From Halichoerus grypus (lineage: Eukaryota; Chordata; Mammalia; Carnivora; Phocidae): DNA of 64,000 bases. Numbering within the stretch: the first letter of the stretch is position 1; each line of letters starts with the position of its first letter. Below the pieces are notes generated by a model. It saw nothing but the letters and a program-made list of their open reading frames with translations, was not told where the DNA came from and did no database searches. Of the stretch, positions 32,755 through 44,107 are shown piece by piece. Made by a program: the position numbers and the translations under genes. The DNA is taken from the NCBI RefSeq assembly GCF_964656455.1, contig NC_135715.1:35226603-35290602 (forward strand), read 5' to 3'.

Positions 32755-35439
32755 AAAACAAGTGTATTGAGGTATCATGCATGTACCATAAACTCACTTG
32801 GTTTAAGAGTACAATTAAATGGTTTTTAAATTGACAGACTTGTACAAACATTACCACAGTCTAATTTTAGTAAATGTTTGTTACCTCAGAAAGATATGTG
32901 CCCACTGCAGTCATTCCCTGTTCCTAAACCCAGCCCCAGACAACCACTGATCTACTTACTGCTTCAAAAGATTGACTTTTTCTGGACATATCACAGAAAT
33001 AAAATCATCCAAAATGTGGTCTTTTGAATCGGCTTCTTTCATTAGCATAATATTTTAGAGGTTGATCCATGTTGTAGCATGTATCAGCATTTCATTCATT
33101 TCTGTTACCAAATACTCTTCTATTGTATGGATAACCACAATTCTTTATACTTTCACCAGTTGATGGATGCATGCATTGTTTCCACTGTTTAGCTATTACA
33201 AATATTTTTGCTGTGATCATTCATGCAGAAATCTTCTTGTGGAAGTATGTTTTCATTTCTCTTGTATACTCTAAACATGGCATTGCTTGATCATATGGTA
33301 AATTTATACTTAACTTTTTAAGAAACTGCTAAACTGTTTTCTAAATTGGCTAAGCCATTTTATATTTGTACCTACAGTGTATGATGGTTCCAGTTTTGCT
33401 ACATCCTTGACAATATGTTTTATATTTTCTTTTGATTATAGCTATCCTAGTAGATGTGAAGTGGTAAGTCATTGTGGTTTTGATTTGCATTTCCCTAATG
33501 GCTAATGATGTTGTACATCATTTTGTAAGCTTATCAACATATGGGTATTCAAATCCTTTACCCATTTTTAAAATAAATTATCTTTTTTGTTTTGTTTTGT
33601 TTTTGGTATTATATGTAAGAAATCATTTTCTGACCCAAGATCATAAGGAGATATTTTTATGTATTCCTGTTAGGGTTTTATAATGTTAGCTTTTACATTT
33701 AGATCAATGATCCATTCTGAGTGAATTTTTTTATGGTGTGAGGTTGAAGTCCAAGTTCATTCTTTTGCATGTGGATATTGCCTCAGCACCATTTGTTGAA
33801 AAGACTATATTTTCCCCCATTGAATTGCCTTTCCCCCCCAACATCACATTTTCCTTCCCCCTCCCTTTTTTTTTTTGCATAGCTCTTAACTTTTTCTTGA
33901 AAATTGGACATTTTAGGTAATACAACAACTCAGGATCTTTACCTACCTCCTCAGGGTTGATGCTATTGTTTGCTTCGTTATCATTTATCTGTCTAGTGAG
34001 TTGACTGAACTAACTCTGTGAAGTTTATTTCCATTGCAATATACAGTTGTTTTTCTTGTTTTTATCTTTTTACCTGACTACTAGGAATTGTCCCAGGTCA
34101 CTGTAAGCCACTTGTTGGTCAAAAGTTGTGCATAAGTTCCCTTGGCCTGCTGGATATTTACCCTTTGCAATTCAATGCATGTTTGGTTGGAGGCTGCTAT
34201 GATCATAGTTCAAAGAGTTTACATTTTTGCCCCCATCCTCCAGCCCTTTTGCTTGGAACAGATTGCCTACGATGGGTTTGATTTTATTGTTAAAACTGGC
34301 TTATTAGAATTGCTTTTGAGTCACAGTAGCTTATTGTTCAGCCAATGTTTGGTTAAAGGTTGTGCTTAAGCTCCTAGTTCCAGTGAAGCTTTTGCTCCTT
34401 GCTTTGGATCTGTGTGTGACTTGGAGAATATTTTCATTTCTGTCCCCTTTTCTGCTCTAATTGCTCTGCAGTTCATTCAGTTTGTGCACAGCCTTTCTGT
34501 GCCCCAGGGTTAAATGTGATCCCAGTAGTTCTTCTTAGATATCTCTTTCCCTGGTTCTCTCTGTTAAATTATGTGTTTGCTCTGCCATCTCAATTTGTTT
34601 TTGTTTTGTTTTGTTTTGTTTTTGCTAATGGTAGGGCTATGTGTACCCTTTTAGTTGCTCTCCACCCAAATCACCATTGTTCATGACATCTCCCCTTTCT
34701 CCCAGAGGCATGGAATTCTTCACACTCTTTTCCAAACAAAGTCAATTTTCTAAGGCAAAACTGTGAAACTTTTTCTCTATGTTGTGTCCTTCCCATTGAG
34801 TATAACCTTCGTATAACTCACAAGATCTGGAACGAGGGACAATGACCCATTTTTCCTGGAGTGACACACTTGCTCTATAACTAGGAGCTGTGCAGGAGGT
34901 AGAGGGTGTTCCCATCTTATTGGCTGTCCTTTCCTTAGAACCTCCACCTAGAAGCAAGATGGGATCAGGGTGCCGTGTTCTGGTCTTGTAATGTCTGGAA
35001 TAGAGATTTTGCCTTGTGAGTGGGGACTGGGTGACAGAAGGGAGCCTTGGCCCTCTTGGCTATGTTGGCCTAAAACACTGCTTCAGCAACATGGAGTTGG
35101 GGAAATGTGATACCAGTGGTCTGCAAATCCCATGGTAATACAGTTTCTTAGACTGGGAACTAGAAGGGGAAAAGCCCTGTAAGATGAAGCTTTTGAGTGT
35201 GGGAAGGCAAAGGGTTGTAGCTTAAATGCCATAGACCCTCACTGTTCTTACTAAAATTTGGTAGATTTTATTGAATGAATGTTTTTTTTTTTTTCATTTG
35301 CTGTATGCCCTCAGGACAACTTAAAAAGACTTAAAATAGTTGTGTTTTAAAAAATAATTTTCTGCATATAAATGGTTGCTTTGTTGGAGAGAGTTGACTG
35401 AGCTTCTTACTCTGCCATTTCAGAAGAAATCAGTCTCTT
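32755..35439 (-). mobile_element. L1 with both ends but missing the middle, antisense
   Basis: From left to right the plus strand shows an antisense L1 3' UTR, then antisense ORF2 C-terminal text ('TTTGATTTGCATTTCCCTAA', 'GCACCATTTGTTGAAAAGAC'), ending near 33830. The rest, to 35439, reads as an antisense L1M 5' UTR that closes with 'CTTACTCTGCCATTTCAG', the L1 start. ORF1 and most of ORF2 are absent, so 2.7 kb stand in for about 6 kb. Near-matching 18-bp flanks, AAGGAAGCTACTTTTAAA at 32737-32754 and AAGGAACTTACTTTTAAA at 35440-35457 (16/18), look like one target-site duplication. All frames are broken. Confidence 0.7.
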
Positions 35440-35457
35440 AAGGAACTTACTTTTAAA

Positions 35458-36380
35458 GATAAATATTTTGTTTCTGTTTTCAGAAAAACAAAATATTCAT
35501 TTGAGGGCATAAACATTTTAGGGACTCAAATATATTACAAGCTTTTGTAAATATTACTAAACTCAAATGTTTCTGTCAAAATGAATATCTTGACTAAAAA
35601 TGCAAAATGGCAGCCCTTTATCAACCCAAAGAAACACATATAATGCCATTATCGTTAATTTTTTTCTCCTGAACAGTATTTAATTGTTCTTGACAAAGTA
35701 CCATTTGATATCACCAACACCAAAATCATTGTTAGCATAAATTTTAATTGATAATTTATAGTCTAATTGCTAATCCCATTCTGCCCTAATTTATAATTCT
35801 ACCTATGTCATAAATATGAATGGATAGTTTCTAACATATACTATCAAGCATTTGTTCAAGGACTTCCTTTAATTACTTCCATTATTACTGATCCTGTGGT
35901 GTAGGTGGGAGAAACTTGGGTAACCCTTTGGATGCTACCACTGTTTTATGTGTCAAAATTGGATTAGAAACTATGCATAATGCAAATAACCATGTAATTA
36001 TTTTGAATTTACAATGTATTTACTATGTAATTGCATAGTAAGTACCATATAATTACAAGATGATTACATGATTATTTCTGCCTTTTACACAGCTTTAAAA
36101 GCAAAAGATTTTGTTGCAATTATTATTGGCATTTATTGGTAAGTGTTACATAGTAGGGAACAAAATATTTATCATGTAATCAACGAAGCAGACACCCTTT
36201 ATTGTCTCTTTTCAGTTGCAAAATTATATTTTAAAGTTATTGGAGTGAACCTAAAACTGCTCTAAAAATAAAGTTTATTAATTAAAAAAAAGTTATTGCC
36301 CTCAAAGAGCTAGCCACAAGTACAGGACATAATTTGATATCTCTAAGAGAGCTGATTATTCTGTACATCATTCTGTTTAC
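35458..36380. other. unannotated AT-rich DNA
   Basis: No gene or named repeat. Confidence 0.5.
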
Positions 36381-36428
36381 TATGGTTGTATATTCTTTTT
36401 TTTTTATGGTTGTATATTCTTTTTTTTT
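36381..36428 (+). repeat. 24-bp tandem repeat of a SINE target site
   Basis: TATGGTTGTATATTCT plus eight T occurs at 36381-36404 and again at 36405-36428. The same 16 bp recurs after the SINE at 36617-36632. Confidence 0.95.
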
Positions 36429-36616
36429 TTTAAGATTTTATTTATTTACTTGAGAGAGAGAATGAGAGAGAGAGAGCATGAGAGGGGGGAGGGTCAGAGG
36501 GAGAAGCAGACTCCCTGCCGAGCAGGGAGCCCGATGCGGGACTCGATCCTGGGACTCCAGGATCATGACCTGAGCCGAAGGCAGTCGCTTAACCAACTGA
36601 GCCACCCAGGCGCCCG
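36429..36616 (-). mobile_element. Can-SINE, full length, with TSD
   Basis: Minus-strand Can-SINE with T-run tail, GA tract, 'GACTCCAGGATCATGACC' and the 'GAGCCACCCAGGCGCCCG' head. The duplicated target TATGGTTGTATATTCT lies on both sides, with an extra copy on the tail side. The CTCCAGGATC form and the GGGAGGGTCAGAGG tract are shared with the copies at 44534 and 54663, so these three belong to one young subfamily. Confidence 0.95.
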
Positions 36617-36788
36617 TATGGTTGTATATTCTTAACTGAAGCTCTGAAGTTGAGGTTTTTAAAAATATTTGAAGAAAATTTTTTTGGCCAGCATAGAAAC
36701 TCCAGAACTAAAGTGAAAATAATACCTACAAATATCCATACTTACAGAATAAAACATATCATTATTTTCTTGTGTTTACCCATACTTT

Positions 36789-38976
36789 AATTTCCCCAGT
36801 TTTATTGAGAAATAATTGACATACATCGCTGTAAAAAATCAAACCATCAAAATGCTTTGATTTACATTTATTGTGCAATGATTACTGCAGTGGGTTCATC
36901 TAATATCCATCTTCTCATAGAGTACAGTAGAAAAAAAGAAAAAAAGAAAAGAAAAAGGGAAAAAATTCTCCTCTTAGGATTTACTCTCTTATCAAGTTTC
37001 CTATATATCATACAATAACGTTAGCTATAGTCATCATGCTGTACGTCATATCCCTACTGCTTATTCATCTTATGTTTGGAATTTTGTATCTCGACCATCT
37101 TCTTACAATGCCCCCTCCCCCTATCTTTAGCCTTTGATAATCACAGTGTGATCCCTTTTACTATGTTTTTTGTTTTGTTTTGTTTTCTGTTGACACAGGT
37201 AAGTGAGATCATACAGTACGTGTCTTTCTCTGTCCGACTTATTTCACTTGGCATGATGCCTTCAAGGTCCGTCCAAGTTGTTGCAAATAGTAAGGTTTTC
37301 TCATTTTTTATGGCTGGATAATATTCCTTTGTATGTATACCACAACTTCTTATCAGTTCATCCACTAATGGACATTTAGATTGTTTCTGTATCTTGGCTA
37401 TTGCAAATAATGCTGCTGTGAACATGGGGGTGCAGATATCTTTTCGAGTTGGTGTTTTGAATTAGTGTTTTCAAGTTAGTGGTCTTCATGTGTTTATGAA
37501 TTTTCCAGTTTTCTTCTTGCTGTTGATTTCTATTTCATGCCATTGTGGTTAGAGAAGATACTTGGTATGATTTGAATAGGCCATGGTGTACTCTGGGTTC
37601 CCTGGCCGGGTGAGGCCACGGGTTTTGCTCTGTAGATGAGGGAAGCCACAGGCTATGCTCTCTGTTCAAGTGTCACTGTATGTAGGGCTTTTGAATAGGC
37701 TAGGCATCTCCTCATGAGCTCTTCTTAGGTTCCCTGGTTGTGCATACTAAAGTCTGTATTCAGTGATGAGTGGGGCTATGAATTAGATTCTCTGCCCAGG
37801 TGTAGGAGAAGGAGCTCTAAAGCTGGTAAAACTCTTTGTTGTTTTAACTCAAGCCAACCCACACACAACCCAAGTTCCCTGGCTGAATGGGGCCACTACT
37901 TTGCTTTGCAAACTATAGGCTCTGCCCGCCCTTCTTAGGGCTCACTACACCATGCAGAGGCACTGTGGGGTCACACAGATTCCAGGAGTTGCTGTCAGCC
38001 CTTCTGGTCAGATGGGGTAGGAAGACACTTTCCACAGTGGGTAGGGCTATATCTCAGCTCCTTTGCTTGTGCAGGAGGGGGAGAGGCTGCTCAGGTAACT
38101 ATCAATTTCCAAAACAAGCTCTCTGCTTGGGAGATGCTGGGAGCTACCCGCAGCCTTGGCTATGAATTAATCCCCCTGCCTGACTCCTCATGCTTGGTAA
38201 TGGCTTTGCTTTGGTGGTCACCCTTGGCTGGAGCACAATGGGGCCGCATAGCTTCTAGGACTTGTTGCTAGTTCTTCTGGTCAGATGGGGCCAGAAGACA
38301 TTCTCTACAGAGTGGAAGGTGGTGGCTCTGCTCCTTGCTTGGGAGTAGACAAACTGGCTCTAAGACAAGCAAAACTCCTCATCTGAAGATTCAAATAAGG
38401 TAGAGCTGCACCTGGCCAAATCCCATGGTCAGAATGTGCCACCAACTTGGTTCTGCAGATGAGCAAAACTGCTGGTCAGGATTATTACTTGGGCACTGCA
38501 GGTATGTATTTGCTCTGCCAAGATCCATATGCTGATTGTTGTGAGGCCCTCCCCCCTTCTTTGTCACCGTCAGATTCCCAGTGGATTAGTCCCATAGATT
38601 TCCCTGCAGTTCCTCCTGGTGTGAGATCAGAGTAAGGGCTCCCGTAAAGTGACTCCAATGCTGGGGAGGGGTGATGGTTGTCTCCATGGGTTCTCTTTTC
38701 CCACTGAAGGAACCAGAGGCTCCGAGGAATCCTCTCTGCACAGTGCTGCACTGACCTGAGGGAGGGGCAATGTGGTCAATGGGTAGCTACTTCCCTTACC
38801 CTTCTAATGTTGTCTCTCTTGGTATATGTGGTGCAGGGAGAACTTCAGCCTCACTCTCGTGTTCTAGGATTCTCTCTCAGTGGTATCTTGTTCTGGAATA
38901 GTTGTTGGATGTTCTTCTTGTGAGTGGGAGAGTGAAGTCAGGAACAACCTATTTTGCCATCTTAATGATGTTACTC
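36789..38976 (-). mobile_element. younger L1 with both ends but missing the middle, antisense
   Basis: 36789-37140 is antisense 3' UTR. 37141-37470 encodes, on the minus strand, the ORF2 C-terminal end (MFTAALFAIAKIQKQSKCP... FATTWTDLEGIMPSEISRTE), with a further ORF2 scrap to about 37590. From there to 38976 the sequence turns GC-richer and reads as an antisense L1 5' UTR ending 'TTTTGCCATCTTAATGATGT', the L1 start. ORF1, endonuclease and RT are missing. The 11-bp duplication ACCCATACTTT at 36778-36788 and 38977-38987 shows that both ends belong to a single insertion. Plus-strand frames in the 5' UTR are not genes. Confidence 0.82.
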
Positions 38977-38989
38977 ACCCATACTTTTT

Positions 38990-40360
38990 TAACTTTATAA
39001 AAATAAGCATTTTAATTTAGAGCAATATTAGAGTTACAGGAAAATAATAAAGGTGGTATGGAGTTTCTGCATACCTTATACACCCAATTTCTATTATTGT
39101 TAACATCTTGCATTAATACGGTGTACCTCTTGGTTGTGACAGTTTCTCAGACTTTCCTTGTTTTTGATGACCTTGACAGTTTTGAGGAATATTATTTTAA
39201 GTATTTGTAGAATATGTCTTTTTTTTATGGTTTTTTTTCAATAAAACTTTATTTACACAACAGGTGTAGACTATTTCTCAGTTGGGTTTTGTTGAATGCT
39301 TTTCTTATGATTGGACTGTGATTATGTGTTTTGGAGGTAGAGCACATTGAGGTGCTAATAAGATCAGATTATATCAAGAGTACGTAAAATAAGTATGATT
39401 TATAACTATTGTTATTAACCTTGACTGCCTGGGTAAGGCAGTGTTTGTCAGAGTTCTTAACTGTAAAATTATTCTTTCTTCTGTCTTTCCACATTATACT
39501 CTTAAAAAGATGTCAAAATTCACATCCCACACTTAAGTATAGGGAAGTTATCTTCAAGCTCCTTGAGGGCAGAATATCTACATAAATTATTTGGAATTCT
39601 TCCGTGTAGTAGGTATATCTGTTTTCCCCCACTTACTCATTTATTCAGTCATTTATTTATATCAGTATGACCTCATGGATAATTATTTTATACTTTGAGT
39701 TTTAATCTAATACTATATTTTGTTGCTCAAAGTGTTTCATCTTTGGCCATTGGAAGCTCTTTCAGTTGGCTTCTATGTCCCTTAGACATCCTGGGTATTG
39801 TGAATTTTTTTTTTTTTTTTTTTTTTTTTTTGGTATTTTGAATTTTTTTTGAGCAATTATGTATAAAGCACTCTGTGCAGTTGTATGAAGATTTTTGTGT
39901 GGCTATGTTATCAGATCTGTTGAGTAAATATCTAGAAGTGTGATTGCTAGAGTGTGTGGTGAGACTATGATTAGTTTTATAAGAAACTGACAGTCTGTCT
40001 TCCAAAGTGGTTTTACTATTTTGTGTTCTCACCAGTAATAAAAGTGAGTTCCTTCTGCTTCACATGATTGTCAACAATTAGAATTGCAGATTTTTGGATT
40101 TAGTCGTTGAAATAGGTATTCAGTAGTATCTCATGGTTGTCTTAATTTGCAGTTATTATGACAAATTATATGAACATATTTTCATATACTTACTTGCCAT
40201 CTATATATCTTCTTTGGTGAGGTATCTGTTAGATCTGTTGTCTATTTTTAAATTGAGTTGCTTACTTTTTATGGTTGAGTTTGGGAGTTCATTATATGAT
40301 TTGTGTATATAATTCTTTATCAAATTTGTGATTTTGAAATATTTTCTCATAGTCTGTAAG
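38990..40360 (-). mobile_element. old L1M 3' UTR and ORF2 end, antisense
   Basis: Antisense L1M 3' UTR ('GAGTTACAGGAAAATAATAA', 'TAACATCTTGCATTAATACG', 'CATTTATTTATATCAGTATG', 'GGAAGCTCTTTCAGTTGGCT') passes into antisense ORF2 C-terminal text ('TCTTCTTTGGTGAGGTATCT'). The frame is degraded. It is cut at 40360 by a SINE and does not clearly resume. Confidence 0.8.
39794..39848 (+). repeat. T-run flanked by a 17-bp direct repeat
   Basis: GGTATTGTGAATTTTTT at 39794-39810 and GGTATTTTGAATTTTTT at 39832-39848 (one mismatch) flank 21 T. The minus-strand frame across it is only polylysine. Confidence 0.85.
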
Positions 40361-40503
40361 TGTGGGGCAGCAGAGGGAGAGGGAGAAGCAGAATCCCTGC
40401 TGAGCAGGGAGCAAGATGCAATGCGGGGCTTGATCCCAGAGCCCTGGGATCATGACTTGAGCCGAAGGCAGACGCTTAACTGACTGAGCCACCTGGGTGC
40501 CCC
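40361..40503 (-). mobile_element. Can-SINE lacking its tail
   Basis: The head and body of a minus-strand Can-SINE are well kept ('GAGCCACCTGGGTGCCCC', 'CCCTGGGATCATGACTTG'), but the (CT)n tract, A/T-rich tail and poly-A are absent, and no flanking duplication is seen. It abuts L1M directly, suggesting a later deletion. Confidence 0.92.
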
Positions 40504-41265
40504 ACAAGATGATTTTATGTTAGCTTTTTTACATACAAAGACAGTAATATCATTATTATAAGTATTACTATAAATAGCATTATTATAACTAATATATAAA
40601 TAATAATTTCATCCATAATTGAAAGATGAGGCCAAAATTGTCACTCTTAAATTAGATTGTAACTACATATTTCTAAGAATACTAAAAAAGTATAGACAAA
40701 GATAAATAAGTAAAGAAAGGTGACTATTTAAAGGGTCTTAGTGGTTCAAAGGAGAAAAACCAAGCCACAGAATCAGAATGGGTTACTCATATGACATTAA
40801 TATAATTGAAGATAATTTGCTATTTTTTGATACAAATTCTTGTGATGATTCAAATAAATATTGCAATGTGAGATTTGAGAATTGCATAACAATTTTTGGA
40901 AATAATAAAAACAAACCAACAGGATGATTTGTGAAATGTAAAGAAATCAAGAGGAAAAAGACCCCACAAAAACAAAGTAAAATGGACTCCATCTTGTGGG
41001 AAATGGCCCTACCCTTTCCCAAATGCTACTGGGTATTCAAACAGTTGCTGAGTCTTAATGCCTTACACCTCTTTCTCCCACATTTTCTACTTAATTATTC
41101 AGCAAATCCACTCAGGCCCTGCCTTCCAAATGCATAGGAAGTTAACCACCCCCCACCTTCCCCACTGCTAATAAGCTAGGACAGAAAATGTTCTCCTTTC
41201 ACTTGGCATTAACATACCTGCTTAAATGCCCTTTTGCTTTCCCTATGTGCCCAGCAGTGTATACT
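40504..41265. other. unannotated AT-rich DNA
   Basis: No gene or repeat recognised. Short frames at 40783-41137 on both strands are unsupported. Confidence 0.45.
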
Positions 41266-41269
41266 CAAC

Positions 41270-41830
41270 ATTGGCTCAGAGTGATCCAATTAAAATATCA
41301 GGCAGATAAAATCACTGCTCTTTTCAAAATTCTTTAGTGGTTTTTTACTACACGCTATAAACTCATTTGTTATTAATCCTCCAAAGCACCTCATACACTG
41401 GCCCATGTTACTTATCTCACCCCCACCTTTTTGCTCTTCTCCCGTTGCTCATTCCAGTCCTCACACCTGCTGGCCATGCTCCTACTTCCAGGTCTTTGGT
41501 GTTTCCTTTGTCTGCTTCACCAGAAATCCGTGAGTTGCTCCCTCACCTACTTCAGCCTTTGATCAAATGTCATTTTCACAATCAGGCCTTTATTGACTGC
41601 CCTAATGTAGTAACTGCTTCTGTCCCATACTCCTTCCTCTCTCCCCTATTTTATATTTCTTCATAGCACTTATTATTATTTGACATCAAACATATTTTTC
41701 ATATTTGTTGTTTATAGTATCCTACTATAATGTAAGTTATAAGAAAGTACATCCTTTTGTGGGGGTGGAGATATTTTTTGTTCATTGCCATATAATTAAT
41801 ACTTAAGAGAGTGCTTGATAATTCAAAACA
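41270..41830 (+). mobile_element. L2 LINE 3' end
   Basis: Clear L2 order: 'TTCAAAATTCTTTAGTGGTT', 'CTCATTCCAGTCCTCACACC', 'CTTTGATCAAATGTCATTTT', 'TATTTCTTCATAGCACTTAT', then 'CTATAATGTAAGTTATAAG'. The 99-aa frame at 41367-41666 is an accident of this repeat, although it overlaps the LINE's former ORF2 end. Confidence 0.85.
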
Positions 41831-43079
41831 AAAATACAGAAGATTGGGAATTATCAGTGAAAATACAAAATATGTGAAAGACAAATCCAGAGAATCTTAT
41901 AACTGAATAATAAAAGTTCAATGGAAAAGAAAAGAAGCCAGGTGAAGAAAAAAAATAATCAAAATAGAGAATGTTTTCCTAAAATCTTTTTTAGATTAAG
42001 AGTGCACAGAAAATGCCTGGGTAGAATAAATACACATATAGACTGTAGCAATGAAGGTAAACTTGTCCGACATAATAGGTTACTAGCCAGGAATGAGAAC
42101 CAGATTGCCATTTTTTCAGAACTGAAATTTAAAATACACTTAATGTTTATGGACTTATAATAGAAACAACTGTGTTTCTAGAAGACTGTGCATGTGTTTG
42201 TGAGGGAAACAAAAAGCAGCTCATGGAATCTCCCATTTGTGATGGAGACTGCTAGCTTCTCCTATGGTATTAGGTTTGCATTATATTAATAACTATATCA
42301 ACTAAGAGATGGACTTGATTATGCACTATAAAAATAAACCAAAACTAGTAAGATAAAGAGTAGATGGAAAAAGTAAATTCTTATATTTGTGTTCAAAACA
42401 GCAATTTTACAAGGGCAGGAAGAGAAAGGCCTAGCTTAACTACAGTTCATATAAAATGGCTTAGGAGATTTTGTTAACTGCACAGCCTGGGAGTCAACAA
42501 TGTAACATGGGCTGCCAACAGAAGCAATAAGCACAATGAAAATGTTTCACTTTGCCAGACTCAATAAACATTATTTTGCTGTTCTGATGGCCTCTAATTA
42601 TGATAATTAAGAACTGAAGTGTCAACATTGGCCCCATCTACTAATTTCCTGATTGTTCATGGACTTCAGCCATTCCACATTTGGTTGCTCTGCACTCTAC
42701 CTCTCTGCTCCTTTCACACTGCCTAAGAAAGGCCTACATCTCACTCTTAGCTGCTCGGATGCATGTGTTAGACAGTTTGGATAAATGTCCACAGAGCTGA
42801 TGTGATAAGATATGCAGACATAACTAGCAAGAGATATTAGGAAATTGCTTTAATATCAGTTGTATTTTTGGACGAATAGTGGTTTTAAGACTTTTAGTGA
42901 TCAGCACTAAATTTGATATAATAAATAGGAAGTATTCATTAAGACAATCTACTACAAGGTTGGGCATGTTTCTCTCACCTGAGCCCATACACTACTTGAT
43001 GTTTTCCCATCATTGAAAACACAAGTCCTTTACGTTCCCTTATCTATTGCCCCCGTCTCAGATGTAAATGTCTTAGATC
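41831..43079. other. unannotated DNA, some of it possibly regulatory
   Basis: No gene or named repeat. 42595-42609 holds TAATTATGATAATTA, a near-palindromic pair of homeodomain-type sites, in a repeat-free stretch (42520-42720). Confidence 0.4.
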
Positions 43080-44105
43080 AGGTTTCCGAAATGCAAGGCC
43101 TGACACAGAGGTCTGGATGCACATAAGTTATTAATAAAGTACTTTTCAAGAAAGAACTTAAGGGAGTAGAATAGGATAATAAAGGGAAAAGTGACAAGCA
43201 GGAATTTGAGGTCAGGTCAAGCCTAGGCTTTACTTGACTTACATAAACTGCTGTGTTGCAGTGTTCACATTTGAGGCGAGAAGATCAGCATTTAAAACCC
43301 TATATCAGGATATCATGGGTTGTGAGTGTCCCTCAGGGTTTGGACAGGTGTGTATATTTCTGGTGTAAGGTAGTTCCAATCAGCCAATGATGATTTCCAT
43401 AGAAAGAGTGGCATCTACTACTAGTAGCAGCCAGCATTCACAGCAGCTCAGAAATGGACTGTGACCACAGAACCAGGACAGGGAATCTGGAGTGAATGGG
43501 TGGGGACATCATCCAGGCATAGCTTTTCCAGAATTCTATGGTCAAAATTCCTGAGAAAATTTATGAAAGGAGAGTTCCTTGGAGAACTGCAGCCCCCCCC
43601 CCCCCGCCCCCCCCCAGTTAGCACCACGGCTGGAACTGCCACTGTAACATCCCCTCACTCTTGCACTTCTGCTGGACTGGGGGCTTACGATGTAGAATGA
43701 CTGAGACCCAGATGTTGGAGAATGTTGGTGTCTGGGCCTCAGGTTACCACACACTTATCAGATGTGGATGTTGTACTTGCTCATTTACAGTTAAAACTGG
43801 GCATATAAGTACCACCAATTGCCTAAATGGATCGTTTGAATATCACATATATTTCTTCCTTCCCTAATTACAAAGCAGCAGTCCTACCTTTTGATTACCA
43901 TCAGGGTCAGTTATCCCTGTCAGAGTATACGTGAGGAAAAAGTCCAAAGTGACTCTCTGGCAGTCTTAGATTTAGTCTTACTGTGTCTCCTGTTAGAAGG
44001 ATCATCCTTTTGAAAATGAGCACCTCTGAACTAACAGATCCTAGGATTTTAGGGAAGAGATCCATGAATTCCTCAAGTGGGTACCCAGAGGGATTGGTAA
44101 GTGGG
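43080..44105 (-). mobile_element. probable ERVL-class internal remnant, antisense (left part)
   Basis: The texture and phrases ('TACCTTTTGATTACCATCAG', 'AGTCTTACTGTGTCTCCTGT', 'GGGTACCCAGAGGGATTGGT') recall antisense ERVL-type internal sequence. It carries a C-run at 43592-43615. Interrupted by an MLT1 LTR, it appears to resume at 44775. No complete gene remains. Confidence 0.45.
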
Positions 44106-44107
44106 GT

